Below, in pieces: positions 26,850 through 35,096 of a stretch of DNA of 64,000 nucleotides (positions within the stretch are counted from its first letter, which is position 1; every line of letters starts with the position of its first letter). The notes below the pieces were generated by a model. It was not told the DNA's origin. It saw only the letters and a program-made list of their open reading frames with translations, and did no database searches. The translations under genes and the position numbers were made by a program. Source of the DNA: 1162T-S-0a-05 sp050299435 (GTDB lineage: Bacteria > Pseudomonadota > Gammaproteobacteria > Pseudomonadales > Cellvibrionaceae); contig JBNKVX010000004.1 of NCBI GenBank assembly GCA_050299435.1, positions 17,782 through 81,781 on the forward strand, given 5' to 3'.

Positions 26850-27733
26850 GCGCGACTGCAAATCCTGGCGACTTCACTGACGGCGCAAACGACAGATTGC
26901 AATTCACCATTTTTCTTGGCCTCGCCTTGAATGCCCTGCTGATCTTTGGAGTGGGCACCAGCATGCACATCGGCGATAAACTTGCGCCTACCCTTAACAT
27001 CACCCTCGCAACACATAAAGCATCAGAGGAGCCTGATAAGGCCGATTTCATCGCCCAGCAAAATCAGGAAGCAAGCGGTACCGAGCAAGACATAAGAGAA
27101 CTGACAACTCAAAAAAATGCAGAAATCGCCGATGTGCACATCAAAGACGTCAATCCGGCTCCGGAAATTCGGGCTAGCCAACACAGCGAAGCTGACTTGC
27201 GTGTTTTAACTGCAAGCCATTCAGATAAACAACTGCAACAATCCAATCTGACCAATCCTGACGAGTCCGATTTGGAACGCCAGGGGGAAGATAAAGATAC
27301 CCCTCTGGTTAACCCTGAAATCGCCAGCTTGCGAGCAAAACTCGATAAATTAAAACAGGACCTCGCCAAACAACCACGCATTCGCCGTTTGACCTCAGTA
27401 TCAGCAAAAGCCTCCTATGATGCCGCCTATTTGAATATGTGGACCCAAAAAATCGAGAGCGTCGGCAATCGACATTTTCCTGCTACTGCCCTGAGAGATG
27501 GCATCTTCGGTAACTTGCGCATGTCTGTTTTATTGGCGTCTGATGGCACAGTTGAGTTAATTGAAGTACTGCAAAGTTCTGGGCACCCCATTCTGGATAA
27601 CGCCGCAGTGCAAATTGTGAAGCTTTCGTCCCCCTTCCCGAAATTTCCCAAAGAAATTACTCAAAACACAGACAAGCTGGAAATTATTCGCACCTGGCGT
27701 TTTGAAATAACGGGACTTAGCACGTCAAATTAA
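26846..27733 (+). CDS. TonB-family energy transducer (TonB3-like)
   Basis: A 295-residue protein with one N-terminal membrane helix (about residues 20-38), a long charged periplasmic linker (residues 45-190) with a short coiled-coil (SLRAKLDKLKQDLAKQ), and a C-terminal TonB domain (NLRMSVLLASDGTVELIEVL...). TonB proteins transmit proton-motive energy from ExbB/ExbD to the outer membrane, but no exbBD is here. The equivalent gene in P. aeruginosa, tonB3, lies between gshB and yqgE and affects twitching motility, so by position this is its counterpart. The start is GTG at 26846. Its linker is not proline-rich as in classical TonB. Confidence 0.82.
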   Translation: MSATANPGDFTDGANDRLQFTIFLGLALNALLIFGVGTSMHIGDKLAPTLNITLATHKASEEPDKADFIAQQNQEASGTEQDIRELTTQKNAEIADVHIKDVNPAPEIRASQHSEADLRVLTASHSDKQLQQSNLTNPDESDLERQGEDKDTPLVNPEIASLRAKLDKLKQDLAKQPRIRRLTSVSAKASYDAAYLNMWTQKIESVGNRHFPATALRDGIFGNLRMSVLLASDGTVELIEVLQSSGHPILDNAAVQIVKLSSPFPKFPKEITQNTDKLEIIRTWRFEITGLSTSN

Positions 27734-27842
27734 CTACCAGAAAGTCAATTTACCCGTGCAAAAGGCGATTTTTTAAAAACCTTTGTATTGCCGCGCCAAT
27801 TTCCGCTTGAATTCTGATTATTCGGGCGCATACTGAGCTTAT

Positions 27843-28427
27843 ATGGCCAGCAAATTAGAGCTCTCCACAACTCCACTCAAGTGCTTGCGAAACCACTTTC
27901 TGCTTGCCATGCCCAGCATGGACGACCCACTTTTCACTCGATCTGTTACCTACATCTGTGATCATAGCGAACACGGTGCAATGGGCATCGTACTCAATCA
28001 GCCGCTGGAAATTCGCATGATTGATGTTTTCAGCCAACTCTCACTAACAACGGATTCAATGGCTGGAAAAGCCCCTGTGCTGGCGGGTGGACCGGTTAAT
28101 ATACAGCGCGGATTCGTCTTGCATCGTGACCAGGGGTCCTGGGATTCAACCTTGCACATCACTTCTGAAATTTGTCTTACCGCGTCACGCGATATTGTAG
28201 CTGCTATTGCCCAGGACGAAGGTCCAAAGAGTGCGCAGTTTGCTTTGGGTTATGCCGGCTGGAGTGCTGGCCAACTTGAAGAAGAAATTGCAGCCAATTC
28301 CTGGTTAACACTGGAAGCGGATAGCAGTATTATTTTCGACACCCCCGTTGACCAGCGTTGGGCCGCCGCCTCTAAACAACTTGGTGTTGATCTCAACCTG
28401 ATTTCTTCTCGCGCAGGTCACGCTTAA
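27843..28427 (+). CDS. yqgE: UPF0301/AlgH family protein YqgE
   Basis: A 194-residue DUF179 protein. The family motif MDDPLFTRSVTYICDHSEHGAMGIVLNQ is visible in parts near residues 23-50, and PVLAGGPV near 77. The biochemical role is not established; the gene is nearly always next to ruvX, as here (7 bases apart). In Pseudomonas the homologue algH affects alginate expression. Confidence 0.92.
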   Translation: MASKLELSTTPLKCLRNHFLLAMPSMDDPLFTRSVTYICDHSEHGAMGIVLNQPLEIRMIDVFSQLSLTTDSMAGKAPVLAGGPVNIQRGFVLHRDQGSWDSTLHITSEICLTASRDIVAAIAQDEGPKSAQFALGYAGWSAGQLEEEIAANSWLTLEADSSIIFDTPVDQRWAAASKQLGVDLNLISSRAGHA

Positions 28428-28434
28428 GCTCTTC

Positions 28435-28845
28435 ATGTCAAACATGCTTCTTGCTTTTGATTTTGGTACAAAAAGTATCGGCGTAAGCGCTGGTCAAAGC
28501 TCGCTGGGAACAGGCAATGAGCTCCCGCCATTAAAAGCCAAAGAGGGCATTCCGGATTGGTCGCTTGTTCAAGCTGTTCTTGAGGAATGGCAACCTGACA
28601 CTGTGCTTGTTGGATTGCCCCTGAATATGGATGGCAGCGAGCAGGAAATGACTCGACGTGCACGTAAATTTGCAAATCGATTGAATTCGATGTTTGGAGT
28701 CAAAGTCGAGCTGGTCGATGAACGTCTTTCCACTCGCGCAGCAAAGGAGATTGCGGCTGAACGCGGGCAACAAGGTCAGTATGATAAAAACCCCGTCGAT
28801 TCCATTGCTGCTCGCTTGCTGCTGGAAGCCTATATCTCACAATAA
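28435..28845 (+). CDS. ruvX: Putative Holliday junction resolvase / pre-16S rRNA nuclease
   Basis: YqgF-family RNase H-fold nuclease of 136 residues implicated in 16S rRNA 5' maturation. It shows the first-strand motif LAFDFGTKSIGVS with the catalytic Asp, the GLPLNMDGSEQ loop, and DERLSTRAA. The usual neighbours pyrR-pyrB-pyrC are absent; a sigma-factor gene follows after 187 bases in which I see only a short palindrome. Confidence 0.93.
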   Translation: MSNMLLAFDFGTKSIGVSAGQSSLGTGNELPPLKAKEGIPDWSLVQAVLEEWQPDTVLVGLPLNMDGSEQEMTRRARKFANRLNSMFGVKVELVDERLSTRAAKEIAAERGQQGQYDKNPVDSIAARLLLEAYISQ

Positions 28846-28980
28846 AAACTATTTCAATACGCGCGTGTATCCAAACAAGACGCGTAAATTAGGTGGCCAA
28901 GAGAGGCGTTTTGAATGTATCCCTGTATGCGCTTCGTCGACTTCCCGCCATCAAATTAATAAACCCTACAAATAAATTTA

Positions 28981-28995
28981 AACCTTTTTAAGGTT
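28981..28995. repeat. Short palindrome upstream of the sigma-factor gene
   Basis: AACCTT-TTT-AAGGTT is a perfect 6-bp inverted repeat with a three-base centre, 37 bases upstream of the ATG of the ECF sigma gene. It could be an operator or a weak hairpin in the leader; no recognisable sigma-E-type promoter was found in the 187-base gap. Confidence 0.4.
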
Positions 28996-29032
28996 AGTTA
29001 CGACTAAATAGAAAACCCAAGAAATAGGCAGC

Positions 29033-29581
29033 ATGTTATCGCTTGACGAACCAACTTCAGAGCAGGACGAACACGCCCTGATTAATCAGGCACAGAAGGG
29101 TGATCGGCAGGCTTTTAAGCAACTGTATGAACTTTACGTTAAGCGTATTTACGGCCTCACGTTTCGCCTGGTAAATGACATTGGTGCGGCCGAAGATGTT
29201 ACCCAGGAAATTTTCGTGAAAGTGTGGCACACGCTGCCCAACTTCAAAGGAGAGAGTCGTTTTTATACTTGGCTGCACCGCTTAGCCTCCAACACCGCAG
29301 TGGATTACTTGCGTAAACATCGCTCCTGGTTGCAATTGGTATTTGAAAAGGATTCTGGCGAAGAGGTCGGCAGTCGAGAAGATAAAGATTCGCTGTCAAG
29401 AGATCTGGAAACCTTAATAAGAAAACTGCCCGAACGTGCGCGCATTGTATTTGTTTTACACATTGTTGAAGGTTACAGGCATGAAGAAATTTCTCAACTC
29501 ACGGGAATGGCAGTGGGCTCAAGTAAAGCCCAATTAAATCGAGCAAAAAAAATGTTGAAAGAGTGGTTAGGCCATGAATGA
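29033..29581 (+). CDS. ECF-type RNA polymerase sigma factor
   Basis: A 182-residue sigma-70 family protein with only regions 2 and 4, i.e. extracytoplasmic-function type. Region 2 is at about residues 32-100 (DVTQEIFVKVWHTLPNF and the FYTWLHRLASNTAVDYLRKH melting segment), and region 4 at about 120-180 (LPERARIVFVLHIVEGYRHE, then HEEISQLTGMAVGSSKAQL). It probably directs RNA polymerase to envelope-related promoters, including its own. It overlaps the next gene by 8 bases. Together with the two following genes it makes a compact operon with a likely anti-sigma protein and a periplasmic target. Confidence 0.92.
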   Translation: MLSLDEPTSEQDEHALINQAQKGDRQAFKQLYELYVKRIYGLTFRLVNDIGAAEDVTQEIFVKVWHTLPNFKGESRFYTWLHRLASNTAVDYLRKHRSWLQLVFEKDSGEEVGSREDKDSLSRDLETLIRKLPERARIVFVLHIVEGYRHEEISQLTGMAVGSSKAQLNRAKKMLKEWLGHE

Positions 29582-30086
29582 CGATAGCTTTAACACAGAC
29601 CTACAGCGACGCATGGGCGAATTAAAGCGCGAACGTAAACCGCAGCGTGATCTTTGGCCTGGTATAGAACAAGCTTTAACAGAGCAAAATACGCCTACTA
29701 ATCGCAATTTTAAATACAGGAAATTGTCGGCGGTAGCCGCAAGTTTGGCAGTGGTATTTTGCTCCTTGATCTTTTGGCAATACCACCAGGCAGATCTTCA
29801 GCAATCCGCGCTCATCGCTGAAATTAAAGCAAATCATACTCAACAACTAAATTTTCTATACAGCAGCTTTGAAGACCAAACTGCACTGACTAAAAATTGG
29901 CAAGAACAAATCGCAGAACTCGACAAGATGGCTCAGGAAGTACTCAAAGCACTTAAAAATGATCCAAACAATATGGATTTAATCCAAATGTTAAAAAGTA
30001 TTTACCAACAAAAACTGTTACTGGTTGAACGAGTACATCAACCCAAATGGCAGCATGTTTACAACAATCGCGAGGTAGCACTATGA
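29574..30086 (+). CDS. Membrane protein, probable anti-sigma factor
   Basis: No family is recognised from the sequence alone. The 170-residue protein has a cytoplasmic N-terminus of about 48 residues, one membrane helix (about 51-69) and a periplasmic part of about 100 residues predicted to be helical (QQSALIAEIKANHTQQ, then repeated leucine/lysine heptads near 120-150). This layout, and its 8-base overlap with an ECF sigma gene, suggest an anti-sigma factor holding the sigma factor at the membrane. There is no CxxC zinc motif, so it is not a ZAS-type anti-sigma. The function is inferred from topology and context only. Confidence 0.65.
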   Translation: MNDDSFNTDLQRRMGELKRERKPQRDLWPGIEQALTEQNTPTNRNFKYRKLSAVAASLAVVFCSLIFWQYHQADLQQSALIAEIKANHTQQLNFLYSSFEDQTALTKNWQEQIAELDKMAQEVLKALKNDPNNMDLIQMLKSIYQQKLLLVERVHQPKWQHVYNNREVAL

Positions 30087-31060
30087 AACGCACATTCCCC
30101 AACCTGGTTCAAAACCTAGTCCTTCTGTTTGTTACCTCATCGGTTATTTTTCTCGCTCTGGCATCCACTGCCGCTGTTGCCGGGGAGAAGATAGATCAGT
30201 CTTTGGATTTCATTGAAGATGGAAAAATTGATATCTCAAATGTAAATGGAAAAATTGAACTCTTTGGCTGGAAGAAAAAACAGGTCAAAGTTGTCGGCGA
30301 GCTGAGTGATCAAAATAAAACTTTTATATTTGAACGTCATGGAAATCGTATTGAGATTAGAATGCGTGAAAAAAATCAATGGGGATCAGGTAAGGGCGAC
30401 AATCTGAAAATCTACATTCCCAAAAGGAGCAATGTGTCTTTTGAAAGTCCAAATACTGGCCTGGATATTAAGACTATTCACGGCTCGGTAGATCTCGAAG
30501 CAGTAAATGGCAATATTGATGTTCATGATGTGGAAGGAAGACTGCGCGTCGAAGTGGTTAACGGCAATATTTATTGTGAGAACGTTAAAGGGAGAATCAA
30601 CCTGGAAGTTGTCAATGGCAACGTTAAGGCTAGCAAATTAGAAGGAGAAAAAGGCGAATTCTCAACAGTTAACGGGAATTTATCTATATCTGGAAAAATT
30701 CAGGATGTGAAGACTAATGCTGTTTCAGGTGACATTAACATTTTCCTCCAGGACGTGGAAAACTTCGAACTCGAAACAGTTAGCGGGGACGCCACTATCG
30801 AAGTAGGTTTGCTTAAAAATGCTGCCGTACATGCAAATAGCGTGGCTGGCGAAATTGATTTTATATTTCTTAAAAACCCTTCAGCAGATTTCGACATTAG
30901 TACACACACCGGAGGCTCAATTAGTAATAAGTTGAGCAAAGACGAAGCCGAGAAAGCAAGCCACGGCCCCGGAAGAAGCCTGAAATTTTCTCACAATGGT
31001 GGAAATGGATCGGTCTCTGTCACCACTTTGCACGGTGATATTTCTCTAAGTAATAAATAA
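30083..31060 (+). CDS. Periplasmic DUF4097-type beta-repeat protein
   Basis: A 325-residue exported protein (signal peptide about 1-34, ending in AAVAG). The mature part is a series of repeats of about 20 residues with a VNGN or VSGD turn: EAVNGNIDV, EVVNGNIYC, EVVNGNVKA, STVNGNLSI, NAVSGDINI, ETVSGDATI, NSVAGEIDF. This is the DUF4097 adhesin-like pattern and suggests a right-handed beta solenoid. The GTG/ATG issue is settled by ATG 30083, which overlaps the preceding stop (ATGA) and begins a proper signal peptide. It may be the sensor or output protein of the sigma/anti-sigma pair. The function is unknown. Confidence 0.82.
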   Translation: MKRTFPNLVQNLVLLFVTSSVIFLALASTAAVAGEKIDQSLDFIEDGKIDISNVNGKIELFGWKKKQVKVVGELSDQNKTFIFERHGNRIEIRMREKNQWGSGKGDNLKIYIPKRSNVSFESPNTGLDIKTIHGSVDLEAVNGNIDVHDVEGRLRVEVVNGNIYCENVKGRINLEVVNGNVKASKLEGEKGEFSTVNGNLSISGKIQDVKTNAVSGDINIFLQDVENFELETVSGDATIEVGLLKNAAVHANSVAGEIDFIFLKNPSADFDISTHTGGSISNKLSKDEAEKASHGPGRSLKFSHNGGNGSVSVTTLHGDISLSNK

Positions 31061-31143
31061 GTCAGCCAAAATATCTAAATGTATAGGTCTTAGATTTATT
31101 GAAAAAGGCGTCCCCGGGAAAATTCATCGTTTATAATAATTAG

Positions 31144-32061
31144 ATGTCTAATTTTCCTGGGTTGCACATCCCCTTTTTTAAGCTTAGAAAGCAAGGAAAT
31201 TTTATTGGAACGCGGTTCAGGTTCGCCGCCTTGAGCGCCCTGCTCATTAGTGCATATTCCTTGGGAGCCAGTCAAAACCCCGTCGAATTTATTATCCCCA
31301 AATCAAGTGCAATTGATATCAATCAGGATGATTATTATTTTCGTGTATTGCTAACACTAATCTTCGATAAAACAGTTGTGGATTATGGCCCCTATTCATT
31401 CAAGGAATTTGCTCACTGGACTGCAGATAAACGACTGCACTCTACAATCGCTCAGGGAGATATTGATATTGCTTGGTCTGTCACCAGCGTTGAGCTTGAA
31501 CAAGCACTTTTGCCCGTACGCGTTTCACTGCTAAAAAGTTTAAGTAACTATCGCGTATTATTGATTCGAAAGGGCGACCAACAAAGATTTAATTCAATTT
31601 ATGATCTCAATGATTTGAGAAATTTTGTCGGTGGTATGGGGGCGCAATGGCCAGATACAGAGGTAATGAAATTTAATAAATTGCCACTCGTCACTGCCAC
31701 CGGATATGGAAAGTTCTACAAGATGCTTGCGGCAGGACGTTACGATTATTTTTCAAGGGGGCTTTATCAGGCCCACTCTGATGTGAATTTTTATCCTGAA
31801 TTGCAGCTTCAAATTGAAGAAAATCTCTTGCTCTATTATCCAAATCACTACTACTTTTTTGTAAATAAAAGTAATCCGGGATTGGCAGCACGCATCAAAG
31901 AAGGTTTGGATATTGTGGAAGCTGACGGCAGCTTTGATTTACTTTTTCACAGCATCCCGCGTTTTAAATGGGCTGCAACAGAGCTACTGAACGGTAATCG
32001 ACGTATTATCCCTCTGGTTCTTCCACCTACAAATTCAAATCAACTTGTGCCAGAGAACTAG
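31144..32061 (+). CDS. Orphan periplasmic solute-binding-like protein
   Basis: A 305-residue protein resembling extracellular family 3 solute-binding proteins (type 2 periplasmic fold), with an N-terminal hydrophobic stretch (about residues 27-42). The core includes GDIDIAWSVTSVELE, which fits the substrate-pocket region, and SIYDLNDLRNFVGGMG, the hinge-side motif of such proteins. No permease or ATPase gene is near, so it may serve a sensor or act alone. The ATG at 31144 lacks a ribosome site and lies only 6 bases after a TATAAT (31132-31137). An ATT at 31204 follows AAGGA with suitable spacing and would give a tidier signal peptide, so the start is uncertain. The stop interlocks with that of pilU (CTAG). 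Confidence 0.7.
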   Translation: MSNFPGLHIPFFKLRKQGNFIGTRFRFAALSALLISAYSLGASQNPVEFIIPKSSAIDINQDDYYFRVLLTLIFDKTVVDYGPYSFKEFAHWTADKRLHSTIAQGDIDIAWSVTSVELEQALLPVRVSLLKSLSNYRVLLIRKGDQQRFNSIYDLNDLRNFVGGMGAQWPDTEVMKFNKLPLVTATGYGKFYKMLAAGRYDYFSRGLYQAHSDVNFYPELQLQIEENLLLYYPNHYYFFVNKSNPGLAARIKEGLDIVEADGSFDLLFHSIPRFKWAATELLNGNRRIIPLVLPPTNSNQLVPEN

Positions 32062-33200
32062 AATCGATTTGTTCGGCTGCTTTCGTCATCTTGAATAGAT
32101 AGCTCATCCGCAGCATTCGACAAATATTCTGCATCTGATTCTGAGCCCAGCTTAATCATCAAACGCAAGTCGTTTGGCGAATCTGCATGCGCGAGCGCAT
32201 CTTCATAAGTAATCTCACCAGAATCATAAAGATCGTAAAGTGCCTGATCGAAAGTTTGCATGCCTACCTCAGTAGATTTTTTCATAAGCTCTTTCAATTC
32301 ATGCACATTACCCTTCCGAATAATATCTTGAGCAAGTGGTGTATTAAGAAACACTTCTAAACACGCTCGACGCCCATTGCCGTCTGGCGTTGGAATAAGT
32401 TGTTGGGCAACGACAGCACGCAGGTTTAATGACAAATCCATCCATAATTGCGAATGTCGATCAGCGGGAAAAAAGTGAATGATGCGATCCAATGCCTGGT
32501 TTGCGTTATTAGCGTGCAAGGTACATAAGCACAAGTGACCCGTTTCGGAGAAAGCAATTGCATGATCCATGGTTTCACGAGAACGCACCTCTCCAATCAG
32601 AATAACATCAGGCGCCTGTCTCAAGGTATTCTTTAGTGCGACCTCAAAGCTTTCTGTATCAATGCCAACTTCACGCTGTGTAATTACGCAGCCCTGGTGC
32701 TGATGAATAAATTCGATAGGATCTTCAATAGAAATAATATGACCCTTGGAGTTTTTATTTCGGTGGCCAATCATTGAAGCCAGGGACGTTGATTTACCGG
32801 TACCCGTTGCACCCACAAAAATAACCAGACCGCGTTTTGTCATTGCCAATTCTTTAATGATTTCAGGCAATCCCAGTTCATCAATTTGCGGAATTTGTGT
32901 TTCTATACGTCGTAATACCATTCCAGCCAAGTTGCGTTGGTAAAACGCACTCGCACGAAAACGTCCAACGCCTCGAGCCGATATCGCGAAGTTAAGTTCT
33001 TTTACATTGATGAACTCTTTTCGCTGCTTTTCATTCATCACACTCAATACAGTCTCACGAGATTTTTCAGGAGACATTGGCGTAGTGGTGACAGGCACTA
33101 TCTTGCCGTGTAACTTCATCGAAGGGGGAACACCGGCGGTAATAAAAAGGTCAGAAGCCCCTTTCTCCACCATCATTGATAGCAAGCGTTCTATTTCCAT
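32058..33200 (-). CDS. pilU: Type IV pilus retraction ATPase PilU
   Basis: PilT-paralogous hexameric ATPase that assists pilus retraction at the inner membrane. The 380-residue protein has the Walker A motif GATGTGKS at 130-137, the Asp-box and the Walker B region (VILIGEVRSRE), and the conserved HLCLCTLHANN histidine motif. It follows pilT with a 9-base gap. Length and the lack of the C-terminal AIRNLIREdK-type motif seen in PilT distinguish it as PilU. Confidence 0.94.
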   Translation of the reverse strand: MEIERLLSMMVEKGASDLFITAGVPPSMKLHGKIVPVTTTPMSPEKSRETVLSVMNEKQRKEFINVKELNFAISARGVGRFRASAFYQRNLAGMVLRRIETQIPQIDELGLPEIIKELAMTKRGLVIFVGATGTGKSTSLASMIGHRNKNSKGHIISIEDPIEFIHQHQGCVITQREVGIDTESFEVALKNTLRQAPDVILIGEVRSRETMDHAIAFSETGHLCLCTLHANNANQALDRIIHFFPADRHSQLWMDLSLNLRAVVAQQLIPTPDGNGRRACLEVFLNTPLAQDIIRKGNVHELKELMKKSTEVGMQTFDQALYDLYDSGEITYEDALAHADSPNDLRLMIKLGSESDAEYLSNAADELSIQDDESSRTNRF

Positions 33201-33209
33201 TCAGTACTC

Positions 33210-34244
33210 CTAAAAGTTATCTGGCATTTTGGCTTTTTCTTTAGCAACATCACGACTGATCACTCTACGCTCAACCAAATCGGCTAAACATTGATCCATC
33301 GTCTGCATACCCAGAGAGCCGCCAGTCTGAATCGCCGAATACATTTGCGCAACCTTGTCTTCGCGAATCAAATTTCGTATGGCCGATGTACCTCGCATTA
33401 TTTCATGTGCCGCGACACGACCTCCACCCTGTCTTTTCAATAGGGTTTGCGAAACTACGGCCTCCAGGGATTCTGACAACATAGAGCGCACCATGGCTTT
33501 TTCGTTCGCCGGAAATACATCCACCACCCGGTCTATCGTTTTTGCCGCCGAGGTGGTGTGCAAGGTGCCAAACACCAAGTGACCGGTTTCCGCTGCGGTG
33601 AGTGCGAGGCGTATTGTTTCCAAATCCCGCATCTCACCCACCAGAATAATGTCCGGATCCTCACGCAAGGCAGAGCGTAAAGCTTCGGCAAACCCGTGTG
33701 TATCTCTGTGAACTTCCCGCTGATTGACGAGGCATTTTTTACTTTCATGCACGAATTCGATAGGGTCTTCAATGGTCAGGATATGGTGGTATTTGTTCTC
33801 ATTGATGTAATCAATCATTGCCGCAAGGGTTGTAGATTTTCCAGATCCCGTTGGCCCCGTAACTAGCACGAGTCCACGAGGTACGGAAGACACTGTCCGA
33901 AAAACCTGGCCCATGCCAAGCTCTTCCATAGTCAAAACTTTTGAGGGAATTGTTCGGAATACTGCGCCAGCTCCCCGGTTTTGATTGAATGCATTGACCC
34001 TGAAACGCGCGACGCCGGGGACTTCAAATGAAAAGTCAGTTTCCAAAAACTCTTCAAAGTCCTTACGCTGCTTGTCATTCATAATTTCATAAATCAAGCC
34101 ATGGACTTGTTTGTGCTCCATGGGAGGGAGGTTGATTCGTCTAACATCACCATCAACACGAATCATGGGGGGAAGACCTGCTGAAATGTGTAAATCCGAG
34201 GCCCCTTGTTTCGCTGAAAACGCTAATAATTCTGTAATATCCAT
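33210..34244 (-). CDS. pilT: Type IV pilus twitching motility retraction ATPase PilT
   Basis: PilT powers pilus retraction and twitching. The 344-residue length is exactly typical. It has the Walker A GPTGSGKS at 130-137, Walker B (IILVGEMRDLET), the HLVFGTLHTTSAAKTIDR His-box, and the C-terminal AIRNLIRE motif required for retraction. The frame is open to 34274, but MDITELLAFSA at 34244 is the family start. It is divergent from yggS with 52 bases between starts. Confidence 0.96.
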   Translation of the reverse strand: MDITELLAFSAKQGASDLHISAGLPPMIRVDGDVRRINLPPMEHKQVHGLIYEIMNDKQRKDFEEFLETDFSFEVPGVARFRVNAFNQNRGAGAVFRTIPSKVLTMEELGMGQVFRTVSSVPRGLVLVTGPTGSGKSTTLAAMIDYINENKYHHILTIEDPIEFVHESKKCLVNQREVHRDTHGFAEALRSALREDPDIILVGEMRDLETIRLALTAAETGHLVFGTLHTTSAAKTIDRVVDVFPANEKAMVRSMLSESLEAVVSQTLLKRQGGGRVAAHEIMRGTSAIRNLIREDKVAQMYSAIQTGGSLGMQTMDQCLADLVERRVISRDVAKEKAKMPDNF

Positions 34245-34296
34245 GTGCTTGCCTTCTAGTACAATTACTGCCAATCGTGACGGGAACTATAAGTAT

Positions 34297-35022
34297 ATGC
34301 ATAAGATTGCCGACAAACTAACGCAAGTTAAGCATCGTATACAACAAGCCGCGCGTCTTTCCGGTCGCTTTTCCGATGAAATCACACTTTTGGCGGTTAG
34401 CAAGAAACAATCTATAGAAGCTATTTTAGAAGCTTATGAGAGTGGCCAAAGAATTTTTGGTGAAAATTATCTTCAGGAAGCAGAAAAAAAAATCGAAGCC
34501 TTAAAACGCTTGTCTGACATCGAATGGCACTTTATAGGTCCTCTCCAAAGTAACAAAGCTAAAAAGATCGCCAATTCTTTCTCGTGGGTACACAGCCTGG
34601 ATCGATTAAAAGTAGCACAAAAGTTAAACAAATATAGACAGCTAGAAACTGGCAAATTGAATATATGCATTCAAGTTAATATCGATGAAGAACAAAGTAA
34701 ATCCGGTGTACTACCACAGGATTTGCTGCTCTTGGCCAAAGAGGTCAGTAAGCTGGAGAATTTGTCCCTGCGAGGGCTCATGGCGATTCCCTCTGTGAAT
34801 CAAAAACCTGGAGAGGAGGAAAATGCGTTTTCTCGCTTACGTAGTTTGTTTAATGAACTCAGGCTCCACAATAAACGCTTGGCACAAATGGATACTTTGT
34901 CTATGGGCATGTCGGCAGACCTCGAAGTTGCTATTCGAGAAGGCGCGACCCTTGTGCGTATTGGGACAGATATTTTTGGACCTCGAGCAGAGCAAATTGC
35001 CGACGAAGCATTAAAAGTTTAG
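34297..35022 (+). CDS. yggS: PLP homeostasis protein YggS
   Basis: YggS (PLPBP) binds pyridoxal 5'-phosphate and keeps its level balanced. The 241-residue protein has the cofactor lysine in LLAVSKKQS (Lys36), the FGENYLQEA motif near 54, WHFIGPLQSNK near 80, and LSMGMSADLEVAI near the C-terminus. The open frame begins at 34111, antisense to pilT; the real start is ATG 34297. It is followed by proC, a linkage conserved across gammaproteobacteria. Confidence 0.94.
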   Translation: MHKIADKLTQVKHRIQQAARLSGRFSDEITLLAVSKKQSIEAILEAYESGQRIFGENYLQEAEKKIEALKRLSDIEWHFIGPLQSNKAKKIANSFSWVHSLDRLKVAQKLNKYRQLETGKLNICIQVNIDEEQSKSGVLPQDLLLLAKEVSKLENLSLRGLMAIPSVNQKPGEEENAFSRLRSLFNELRLHNKRLAQMDTLSMGMSADLEVAIREGATLVRIGTDIFGPRAEQIADEALKV

Positions 35023-35096
35023 AACCGCTATACTCCCCGCTTTACTGTCACAGGTTCAATTCCAGGCACAGATTCAAGGTTGAGTTCGGAGGAGCT

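Noticed and set aside
35050..35075. A tRNA T-loop-like GGTTCAATTCC before proC
   Set aside because: No matching acceptor, D or anticodon arms upstream; it is only a chance resemblance in the proC leader.
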